From assembly GCA_043764015.1 (NCBI GenBank), contig JAYUKY010000011.1, positions 1 through 21,514 of the forward strand: a stretch of DNA of 21,514 bases, in the 5' to 3' direction. The position numbers and the translations under genes are program-made. The DNA is from JANYGM01 sp043764015. GTDB taxonomy: Bacteria > Bacteroidota > Bacteroidia > Cytophagales > Thermonemataceae. The notes below the pieces were generated by a model that was given only the letters and a program-made list of their open reading frames with translations, was not told the DNA's origin and did no database searches. Positions 15,815 through 21,514 of this stretch are shown in pieces. How positions within the stretch are numbered: the stretch's first letter is position 1; every line of letters begins with the position of its first letter.

Positions 15815-16591
15815 ATGTTTTTAGAAATATTCTCTCAAACGCTACCAGAAGTGCCTCCCCCGTATGCACACGTCTATAAAATTTCTCTTTCAAAAAGTAA
15901 TTCAAAAGAAAATAAAAACATAACTGAACTCAAAGTAAACTTTGAAATTGAATATATTTTCAGAGATGGACTTAGTAATGAAGAGATTTTAGCGGAAGGT
16001 TTTAGTGAAAATGATGACTATCATTGGGAAGGCGTTTTACCTACTGTTTGGCTTACTGAAATAGAAGATTTTTTAGCAAAGACATCTTACCAACACGAAA
16101 TTCTCAATGATTTGTACCTAAAAATCAATGATGACAAAAAAACGCCTGAAAATTTAGAAGAATGGCAATATTTTGTACAAGAACTCGTACAAGCTATTTA
16201 CGAAAAAGCAGCACATAGTTTGCCACTTCTTATACGTTTGCGTACCGTTGAAACAGACAAAAATTTGGATAAAAACGCTCCTAAAAATGGCATTACACTT
16301 GCATTAGAGCCTTCTTTTGTGGAAAGAAAAGTTATTGCAAGCCTAAAAAAGAATAAAGAAAAACACAAAATAATCCCTATTTCTTGGGAACATTTTGGAC
16401 TAACTTTGCAAAAAATATATCAACTAGAATATATAGAAGATAAAGCTCGTGAGGAAGAACCACAAAAAAATGGCTTTTTCATTGATAATGGGCAGGGGTT
16501 TTGGTACGAAGAAGGCAAATCTTTTGCAGGAGATATAAGAATCATTAATGAAGTTAAACTTTTTTTGAATAAAAATATAAAACTGTTATAA
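15815..16591 (+). CDS. Protein of unknown function
   Basis: 258 residues, not recognised. No signal peptide or membrane segment is seen, so it is probably cytoplasmic. It is rich in Glu, Lys and aromatic residues, with an acidic N-terminal half (IEYIFRDGLSNEEILAEGF) and a charged C-terminal half including ISWEHFGLTLQKIYQLEYIE. The tail GFWYEEGKSFAGDIRIINEV could form a small beta unit. The start at 15815 is supported by the exact promoter ending at 15780. It is followed within 52 bp by the caspase-family gene in the same direction, but a 7-bp repeat block sits in that gap, starting at the last base of the stop codon. A functional link to the caspase gene is possible but unproven. Confidence 0.75.
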   Translation: MFLEIFSQTLPEVPPPYAHVYKISLSKSNSKENKNITELKVNFEIEYIFRDGLSNEEILAEGFSENDDYHWEGVLPTVWLTEIEDFLAKTSYQHEILNDLYLKINDDKKTPENLEEWQYFVQELVQAIYEKAAHSLPLLIRLRTVETDKNLDKNAPKNGITLALEPSFVERKVIASLKKNKEKHKIIPISWEHFGLTLQKIYQLEYIEDKAREEEPQKNGFFIDNGQGFWYEEGKSFAGDIRIINEVKLFLNKNIKLL

Positions 16592-16618
16592 GTTATGAAT
16601 TATAAGTTGTGAATGAAT
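16591..16618 (+). repeat. Degenerate 7-bp tandem repeat block, left of the caspase gene
   Basis: Four 7-nt units in register from the last base of the preceding stop codon; examples are AGTTATG and AGTTGTG. Positions 16596-16619 match the reverse complement of 18759-18782 at 22 of 24 bases, so the two blocks flanking the caspase gene are related and inverted. Confidence 0.7.
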
Positions 16619-16643
16619 ATAAAAGTTGCCTAAAAAAACTATT

Positions 16644-18716
16644 ATGCCCTATCTTAATAAAAAAATATTATTTATCATTTTCTTGGTTTTATCTAATCTT
16701 TGTGGTTATTCTCAATATGCGGAGCTTATCAAAAAAGGGCGTTTGGAGCTAGAAATAGGCAATTATCAAAAAGCTATAGAAGATTTTTCAGAGGCAATAC
16801 GCCTCAATAATGAGCAAGAAGAAGCACACTTTTTGCGTGGAAAAGCCTATTTTGAAACTAAAAACTACAATAATGCACTTAATGATTTTTCCAAAAGTAT
16901 CATTCTAAACGCTCAAAAAGCTGATAATTATTATCATAGAGGGCTTACACATACCAAAGTTGGCAACCAAACCAAAGCCATACAGGATTTTAGTCAGGTT
17001 CTTGTTTTTCAGGCAGATGACCTAGAAACTTTGCTTGCACGTGCCAATGCTTACCGTATCTTGAAAAAGTACAATGAATCTTTGACAGATTGTCAAACAA
17101 TTCTTATACAATTTCCACGCAATGCCAATGCCTATCAAGCACGAGGACGAGTGAATTTGGATATCAAAGAAGCACAAAATGCCCTAAAAGATTTCCAAAC
17201 GGCTCTTACTTTTGAACAAAATAACAAAGAAAATCTTGTTTTTATTGGAATTGCTAAGTATAATTTAGGGAAAAATGAAGAATGCAAACAGAATTTTGAG
17301 CAGTATCTACAATTAGCGCAAAAAAGCAAAGATTATCATTTTATTGCAACGCAAATACAAGAATATATAAATAGTAATGAATGGTTGGAAAAGGTACAAA
17401 TTTATACACTTACCGCTATTCAACTCCTTGATAATTACGAAAATAATCACCTTTACGCCCAAGTCTTGTATAAACTTCAAAAGCAACTAAATTGCTTAGA
17501 AGTAAGTGAAAAAGCTATTAGTCTTGCCAAAAAAGAAGGCTTAGATTATACTGCAACACAGTTTTTTGTAGATAAAATCAACCAAACCAATACAGACGAC
17601 ATTCCGCCTACTATCACGCTGGTAAGTCCTACGCTTGTGAGCGTTACGCCTGCGCAAACACCTGCGCAAGTGTCCGCACAAGCACTTATGCGTGGAGGAA
17701 TTGTAGTGAGTAGTGAAAATGAAATAAATATCATAGGAAAAGTAACAGACGAAAGTGGTGTAAAAGAAGTTTTCGTTAATGGAAATCCTGCACAACTTGC
17801 TGAAAATGGGGATTTTAAAGGAATTTTATTACTCAAAAAAGAACTAAAGTCTTTTGTTATAGAAGCTACAGATTTTAAGGGAAATACCCAAAAAGCTACA
17901 TTTGCCATCAATAGAGATACAAATGCAGTTGCTGCGCTACCTCGCAGCAAGTCAATGGGAAGGTGTTATGCGCTGATTTTTGCTACCAATCAGTACGAAT
18001 ATTGGAATAATCTTGTAAATCCTATCAAAGATGCGGAAACAATAGCCAAAGAACTCAATGAAAATTACGAATTTCAAACAGATTTAGTATTTAATGCAAC
18101 TCAAAACCAGATTTTACTTAAAATAAAAGAATACGTGCAAAAAAAATATGAGCCAAACGACCAATTATTGATATTTTTTGCAGGACACGGACAATTTGAT
18201 GAGGTTTTTAAGGAAGGTTACGTAGTTCCGCAAGATGCAAAACTTAATGATGAAGCAAAAACAAGTTATTTATCCCATTCAGTATTAAGGACTTATATCA
18301 ATAATATTCCTTCAAAACATATTTTACTGATGATGGACGTTTGTTTTGGAGGGACTTTTAATCCGCTTGTCGCAAACAGTGGTATGCGTGGAGATAATAA
18401 AGATAATTTCATTAAATCAAATCCAAAAAATGGTATTAGCAATGAATTAGAGGAGTTTATTAGAAGGAAACTACAAAATAAAACAAGAAAGTATTTGACT
18501 TCTGGCGGAAAAGAATATGTCCCAGATGGCAATCCTGGTGAACATTCTCCGTTTGTTCGTCATTTTCTGACTGCTTTGCGCACCTACGGAGGGCAAGATA
18601 AACTTCTCTCTATCAGTGAAATAATTAGTTTTATAGAAAAAATAACTCCTCAACCACAAACAGGCGACTTTGGTAGTAATGAGCCAGGAAGTGATTTTTT
18701 GTTTATGGCAAAATGA
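16644..18716 (+). CDS. Exported TPR / Ig-like / caspase-fold (C14 family) protein
   Basis: 690 residues. Residues 1-24 are a signal peptide ending CGYSQ. About 25-245 are tandem TPRs (for example YQKAIEDFSEAIRLN, NYNNALNDFSKSIIL, QTKAIQDFSQVL). About 320-425 is an Ig-like beta domain beginning PPTITLVSP and containing KVTDESGVKEVFVNG. The C-terminal caspase-like domain (about 438-690) carries the catalytic dyad His515 in FFAGHG and Cys567 in MMDVCFGG. Bacterial caspase homologues of this kind (orthocaspases) cleave after Arg/Lys or Asp depending on subgroup; the substrate is unknown here. The signal peptide places it in the periplasm or outside, unlike defence-associated cytoplasmic caspases. 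A 20-codon GC-rich segment (17631-17690) interrupts the start of the Ig-like domain. The start at 16644 directly precedes the signal peptide; an ATG at 16626 would add six residues. Confidence 0.9.
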   Translation: MPYLNKKILFIIFLVLSNLCGYSQYAELIKKGRLELEIGNYQKAIEDFSEAIRLNNEQEEAHFLRGKAYFETKNYNNALNDFSKSIILNAQKADNYYHRGLTHTKVGNQTKAIQDFSQVLVFQADDLETLLARANAYRILKKYNESLTDCQTILIQFPRNANAYQARGRVNLDIKEAQNALKDFQTALTFEQNNKENLVFIGIAKYNLGKNEECKQNFEQYLQLAQKSKDYHFIATQIQEYINSNEWLEKVQIYTLTAIQLLDNYENNHLYAQVLYKLQKQLNCLEVSEKAISLAKKEGLDYTATQFFVDKINQTNTDDIPPTITLVSPTLVSVTPAQTPAQVSAQALMRGGIVVSSENEINIIGKVTDESGVKEVFVNGNPAQLAENGDFKGILLLKKELKSFVIEATDFKGNTQKATFAINRDTNAVAALPRSKSMGRCYALIFATNQYEYWNNLVNPIKDAETIAKELNENYEFQTDLVFNATQNQILLKIKEYVQKKYEPNDQLLIFFAGHGQFDEVFKEGYVVPQDAKLNDEAKTSYLSHSVLRTYINNIPSKHILLMMDVCFGGTFNPLVANSGMRGDNKDNFIKSNPKNGISNELEEFIRRKLQNKTRKYLTSGGKEYVPDGNPGEHSPFVRHFLTALRTYGGQDKLLSISEIISFIEKITPQPQTGDFGSNEPGSDFLFMAK

Positions 18717-18787
18717 AGTACGAGGTTTGAGGTACGAAGTACGAAATTTGATTTTTTGTATTCATTCACAATTTAAAATTCACAATT
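18715..18787 (+). repeat. Two blocks of degenerate 7-bp tandem repeats, right of the caspase gene
   Basis: Positions 18715-18756 hold six 7-nt units (for example GAAGTAC twice and GAGGTAC), beginning inside the stop codon. Positions 18760-18787 hold four more of a second type (CACAATT twice, ATTCATT, TAAAATT). The second type is the inverted relative of the block at 16591-16618. Confidence 0.75.
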
Positions 18788-18800
18788 ACCTAAAAATCTG

Positions 18801-18808
18801 TATATTTG
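18801..18808 (+). promoter_or_regulatory. Possible -7 element for ychF
   Basis: TATATTTG matches the -7 consensus 40 nt before the ychF ATG. No TTG lies at the right distance; that position is occupied by the 7-bp repeat block. Confidence 0.45.
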
Positions 18809-18848
18809 CAAAAAATGTAATTACCAAATAATTTAAGAAATATCCAGA

Positions 18849-19946
18849 ATGGCTTTACAATGCGGTATTGTAGGCTTGCCCAATGTGGGCAAATCTACAC
18901 TGTTTTCTGCGCTCACACGCATACAAGGCGTGGCTGCAAACTACGAATTTGCAACTATAGAACCTAATATTGGCATTGTTGATGTGCCAGACCCACGTTT
19001 GCAGGTACTTTCTAAACTCGTTAATCCTAACCGTATTGTGCCAACAACGGTGGAATTTGTAGATATTGCTGGGCTTGTCAAAGGGGCAAGTACAGGCGGA
19101 GGACGAGGAAACGGATTTTTGGGTAATATTCGTGAAGTAGATGCTATTTTGCACGTTATTCGTTGCTTTGAAGACCCTAATATTGTGCGCTCTTCTGGTG
19201 ATGTAAATCCTGTGAGCGACAAAGAAATCATTGAAATTGAGCTGCAAATCAAAGATTTAGACTCTATCAATGCCAAATTATCAAAAACAGAACGTGCCGC
19301 CAAAGCAGGCGACACCAAAGCAAAAGAAGATTTGGAAGTCCTAAAACGCTATAAAAGCACCTTAGAACAAGGAAAAAACGCTTTTTTGGTAGAAGTTACG
19401 GAAGATGAAAAACGAGCTGTAGCGGATTTGTTTTTGCTTACTATTAAGCCCGTTTTGTATGTAGCTAATGTTGATGAAAAACATCTTCACGAAGACAACA
19501 ACCACGTAATAGCGTTGCGTAAGGCAGTAGAGGCAGAAAGTGGTCAGATGATAAAAATCTGTGCTGCACTAGAAGCTCAAATTTCTGAAATAGACGACAT
19601 AGATGAGAGAACAATGTTTTTGCAAGAATATGGCTTACAAGAGTCAGGTTTGGATAGAATGATACGTTCTTCTTATGGCTTGCTGGATTTGATTACTTAT
19701 TTTACGGCTGGTGTGCAAGAAGTACGTGCTTGGACTATCCGCAAAGGTTGGAAAGCTCCACAAGCGGCTGGCGTGATACATTCTGATTTTGAACGTGGTT
19801 TTATACGGGCTGAAGTGATTAAAATTGCAGATTACGACCATTATAAGACTGAAAACGCTTGCAAGGAAGCTGGTAAAATGGCTGTTCAAGGCAAAGATTA
19901 TGTTGTTGATGATGGAGATATTATGCACTTTAGATTTAATGTATAA
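18849..19946 (+). CDS. ychF: Ribosome-associated ATPase/GTPase YchF (OLA1 family)
   Basis: 365 residues, the standard length. A conserved P-loop protein that binds ribosomes and usually prefers ATP over GTP. Motifs: G1 GLPNVGKS (9-16), G3 DIAGLVKGAS (72-81) with a hydrophobic residue where classical GTPases have catalytic Gln, and the altered G4 NVDE (207-210) in place of NKxD, which fits relaxed base specificity. A coiled-coil segment (about 128-175) follows the G domain, and the C-terminal TGS domain includes TAGVQEVRAWTI and ends DYVVDDGDIMHFRFNV. A strong intrinsic terminator follows 2 bp after the stop. Confidence 0.97.
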   Translation: MALQCGIVGLPNVGKSTLFSALTRIQGVAANYEFATIEPNIGIVDVPDPRLQVLSKLVNPNRIVPTTVEFVDIAGLVKGASTGGGRGNGFLGNIREVDAILHVIRCFEDPNIVRSSGDVNPVSDKEIIEIELQIKDLDSINAKLSKTERAAKAGDTKAKEDLEVLKRYKSTLEQGKNAFLVEVTEDEKRAVADLFLLTIKPVLYVANVDEKHLHEDNNHVIALRKAVEAESGQMIKICAALEAQISEIDDIDERTMFLQEYGLQESGLDRMIRSSYGLLDLITYFTAGVQEVRAWTIRKGWKAPQAAGVIHSDFERGFIRAEVIKIADYDHYKTENACKEAGKMAVQGKDYVVDDGDIMHFRFNV

Positions 19947-19948
19947 AC

Positions 19949-19982
19949 AAAAAGCCTTTCCAAAGTTCGGAAAGGCTTTTTT
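19949..19982. terminator. Intrinsic terminator after ychF
   Basis: The stem AAAAAGCCTTTCC / GGAAAGGCTTTTT with a 7-nt loop is followed by T. It sits between ychF (plus) and the minus-strand gene remnant ending at 19990, so it probably once served both. The stem arms are identical to those of the terminator at 2489-2525; only the loop differs. Confidence 0.92.
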
Positions 19983-19989
19983 AGTTTTA

Positions 19990-20132
19990 TTATTCACTTG
20001 TGGCACGCTTTATTTTACGTTTTTCATAGTCAGAAAGTGTTTTTTGGTATAATTGGAAATAATAGGATTTTCACCATATTTGGCAACTACTTTACGCATT
20101 ACCCCTTGTGCATCATAAGTAACGCCATCAAA
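19990..20132 (-). pseudogene. 3' remnant of a decayed gene, with a one-base frameshift
   Basis: On the minus strand the frame from 20132 reads FDGVTYDAQGVMRKVVAKYG, then ENPIISNYTKK. If one base is restored in the six-A run (plus-strand T 20040-20045) it continues TLSDYEKRKIKRATSE to a TAA at 19990-19992. The 143-nt length is exactly one base short of 48 codons. A stop codon immediately precedes the fragment and there is no start, so the gene body has been lost. Balanced composition and the terminator beyond the stop support former coding. The family was not recognised. Confidence 0.6.
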
Positions 20133-20151
20133 TTAATGAATATTTTTTGAG

Positions 20152-20183
20152 TTTGGAAAAGATGATTATTTTTTATAAATTTG
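20152..20183 (+). promoter_or_regulatory. Promoter of the adenine methyltransferase gene
   Basis: TTTG at 20152-20155, 20 nt, then TAAATTTG at 20176-20183: an exact consensus match, with the ATG 18 nt further on (very short leader). Confidence 0.75.
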
Positions 20184-20201
20184 AAGATATTTTAAGAAAA
20201 A

Positions 20202-21167
20202 ATGACAAAACATAAAACACTCGGACAGGTTTTTACGCCTAATTGGATTATAGCTGAAATTTTAGATTTAGTAGGCTATAATGACGAAACTATTTTGGAC
20301 AAATATATTTTAGAACCTTCAAGCGGAGATGGTGCTTTTCTGATTGAAATAGTCAAAAGATATATAAATATGTGCTTAAATGCTAAAATAGAAACGCTTG
20401 AAATTATTAAGCGTTTGGAAACTTACATTTATGGTATTGAACTTGACGAAGTAGAGTACAAAAAATCTATTCAAAAACTAAATGATTTGGTACGAGAAAA
20501 ACTTAATATTAATGAAAGTCTAAACTGGAAAATATACAACCAAAACACACTAGATTTTTATAAAAATTATGTTGATTTTTTTGATTTTGTGGCTGGAAAT
20601 CCGCCCTACATACGTATACATAACCTAGATATACGCACAAGAGAGATTTTAAAGCAAGATTTTATTTTTTCAGAAGGAACAACAGATATTTATTTGTCTT
20701 TTTTTGAAATGGGTTTTAAAATGCTTAAAAAAGAAGGTTTTTTAGGATATATCACGCCAAATAGCTATTTGCATAACTCTTCTTACAACTTGTTTAGAGA
20801 ATATTTGAAAAGTAAAAGAATGGTAAAAACACTTATTGACTTTAAAGCGAATAAGGTTTTTTTAGGTTTTTCCACTTATACAGCTATTACAATAATCAAT
20901 AAAAACCAAACACAAAATTATTTTGAATACAAAGAACTTCTCAATAATAAAATTGAATTTGTTAATAATATTGAATTTGAAGCACTAAATAAAAGTGATT
21001 GGTCATTTGCAAATACAACTGATGAAGATTTTTTAGCACAATTAGACAAAGATAAAAATTGTGCCATAAAAGATTTTTTTGACGTGCAGTATGGTTTTGC
21101 TACAATGCGTGATAAGATTTTTATTGGGAAAATAATCAATTATAATGAGGACAAACAAGTAGCATAA
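20202..21167 (+). CDS. N6-adenine DNA methyltransferase (Eco57I/TaqI-like), C-terminally short
   Basis: 321 residues. Predicted to methylate adenine at N6 using SAM. Motif X is GQVFTPNWI (8-16), motif I LEPSSGDGAFL (37-47) and the catalytic motif IV NPPY (133-136, in AGNPPYIRIH). The target-recognition region seems to begin near 286, with DFFDVQYGFATMRDKIFIG, where related enzymes continue for another 150-200 residues; here it ends 12 residues later at TAA. The SAM-binding and catalytic core looks complete, but sequence-specific activity is doubtful. The next small ORF starts inside the stop codon (TAATG). An exact promoter lies just upstream. No endonuclease is visible before the window ends, so the protein may be a decayed or solitary methylase, or part of a system continuing to the right. 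Confidence 0.88.
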   Translation: MTKHKTLGQVFTPNWIIAEILDLVGYNDETILDKYILEPSSGDGAFLIEIVKRYINMCLNAKIETLEIIKRLETYIYGIELDEVEYKKSIQKLNDLVREKLNINESLNWKIYNQNTLDFYKNYVDFFDFVAGNPPYIRIHNLDIRTREILKQDFIFSEGTTDIYLSFFEMGFKMLKKEGFLGYITPNSYLHNSSYNLFREYLKSKRMVKTLIDFKANKVFLGFSTYTAITIINKNQTQNYFEYKELLNNKIEFVNNIEFEALNKSDWSFANTTDEDFLAQLDKDKNCAIKDFFDVQYGFATMRDKIFIGKIINYNEDKQVA

Positions 21168-21343
21168 TGAAAAAAATAGAATTACGAGATGTTGAATTTG
21201 ATGAATTAAAAAAATTGATTGCTGATTTTAATTCTTATTATGAAACAGAAAAAGAATGGGATTTTCAAGATTTGGATAATCAAAGAGAAATTGGACTTGA
21301 AATAGTACAAATTTTAGATAACCACATAAACAAACAACCATAA
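21167..21343 (+). CDS. Small acidic protein overlapping the methyltransferase stop
   Basis: 58 residues starting MKKIELRDVEFDELKK. The ATG shares its A with the TAA of the methyltransferase gene (TAATG), an arrangement that commonly gives translational coupling. Composition is helix-prone and rich in Glu, Asp and Lys, with no signal peptide. It does not resemble the missing recognition domain and I do not recognise a family. Coding is supported by the stop-start overlap and plausible residue usage; its short length is the main doubt. Confidence 0.55.
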   Translation: MKKIELRDVEFDELKKLIADFNSYYETEKEWDFQDLDNQREIGLEIVQILDNHINKQP

Positions 21344-21344
21344 T

Positions 21345-21431
21345 ATGGCAAAACTATTTTCAAATAATAATAAAAAGTTTTTGGTACAAATAGATAAACC
21401 TGAAAGGGAATTAAATAAATTGTTGCTGTAA
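21345..21431 (+). CDS. Very short ORF, possibly a gene fragment
   Basis: 28 residues (MAKLFSNNNKKFLVQIDKPE, then RELNKLLL), starting 1 bp after the preceding stop. Close spacing suggests it belongs to the same transcript, but it may be the truncated start of a longer gene broken after 21431. In a neighbouring frame a further 13 codons continue (VAVKVPLQIYKR) before a stop, which could mean a frameshift. Nothing was recognised in 21432-21514. Confidence 0.25.
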   Translation: MAKLFSNNNKKFLVQIDKPERELNKLLL

Positions 21432-21514
21432 AAGTTCCGTTGCAAATATATAAAAGATGACTTGGAATTTTCATAAAAATAACAACTTAGGAAAATTTTC
21501 ATAATTTTATTTAT

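Noticed and set aside
15682..15879. 65-codon frame upstream of the unknown gene at 15815
   Set aside because: It runs through a good promoter (15749-15780) and overlaps a better-supported start; the hydrophobic translation is typical of AT-rich intergenic DNA.
17546..17950. 134-codon open frame antisense to the caspase-family gene
   Set aside because: It lies wholly within a gene with strong domain evidence. Its length comes from the GC-rich insert, and the translation (Ser/Phe/Val-rich) shows no family pattern.
16644..18716. A caspase-based anti-phage defence module
   Set aside because: The protein has a signal peptide and no adjacent sensor, effector or nucleotide-cyclase gene, so a cytoplasmic defence role is not supported.
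21280..21502. Minus-strand frames of 62-64 codons at the right edge
   Set aside because: Phe/Leu/Ser/Tyr-rich translations expected from AT-rich DNA; they overlap the better-supported small plus-strand ORFs.
21466..21504. AATTTTCATAA repeated twice, 28 bp apart, at the right edge
   Set aside because: An 11-mer of AT-rich sequence; not enough to claim a repeat element or attachment site.

Overview
The window reads as a chromosomal segment of a low-GC Bacteroidota bacterium, most likely a member of the Cytophagales. Four things point there: a secreted subtilase with a type IX secretion (Por) C-terminal sorting tail; six promoters matching the Bacteroidota pattern TTTG (or TTG)-N19/20-TAnnTTTG; scarce Shine-Dalgarno sequences; and the overall gene repertoire. 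The species assignment is inference. No rRNA, tRNA, CRISPR array, transposase or phage gene was seen.

Layout. 1-2469: the tail of an unknown gene, then a T9SS-exported subtilisin-like protease carrying an uninterrupted run of 15 G inside its coding sequence. 2540-4821 (minus): class I ribonucleotide reductase small subunit, then a sigma-54-type response regulator that lacks the usual C-terminal DNA-binding domain. 4822-5242: divergent promoter region. 5243-6339: the conserved rpsF-rpsR-rplI operon with its own promoter and terminator. 6457-8797: a compact type II restriction-modification cassette (5-methylcytosine methyltransferase on plus; endonuclease and small HTH controller on minus; the M and R genes overlap tail to tail). 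9011-11515: pheT. 11642-13065 (minus): fasciclin-domain lipoprotein and an outer-membrane barrel-like protein. 13259-15609: fatty acid desaturase, unknown membrane protein and prmC. 15815-18716: a gene of unknown function and an exported TPR/Ig-like/caspase-fold protein with degenerate 7-bp repeat arrays on both sides. 18849-19946: ychF. 19990-20132 (minus): the 3' remnant of a decayed gene. 20202-21431: a short N6-adenine DNA methyltransferase lacking most of its target-recognition region, followed by one or two tiny ORFs.

Most genes are housekeeping (nucleotide reduction, ribosomal proteins, tRNA charging, release-factor methylation, ribosome-associated ATPase). The accessory content is two DNA-modification loci (6.4-8.8 kb and 20.2-21.4 kb) and the caspase-family gene. 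The most unusual signals are: the G15 tract, in which a one-base change in either direction gives an early stop; the heptamer repeat blocks flanking the caspase gene; a GC-rich 60-bp segment inside that gene; the truncated methyltransferase; and a frameshifted gene remnant. I did not find a clearly new multi-gene defence system. The closest candidates are the phase-variable exported protease and the repeat-flanked caspase gene.
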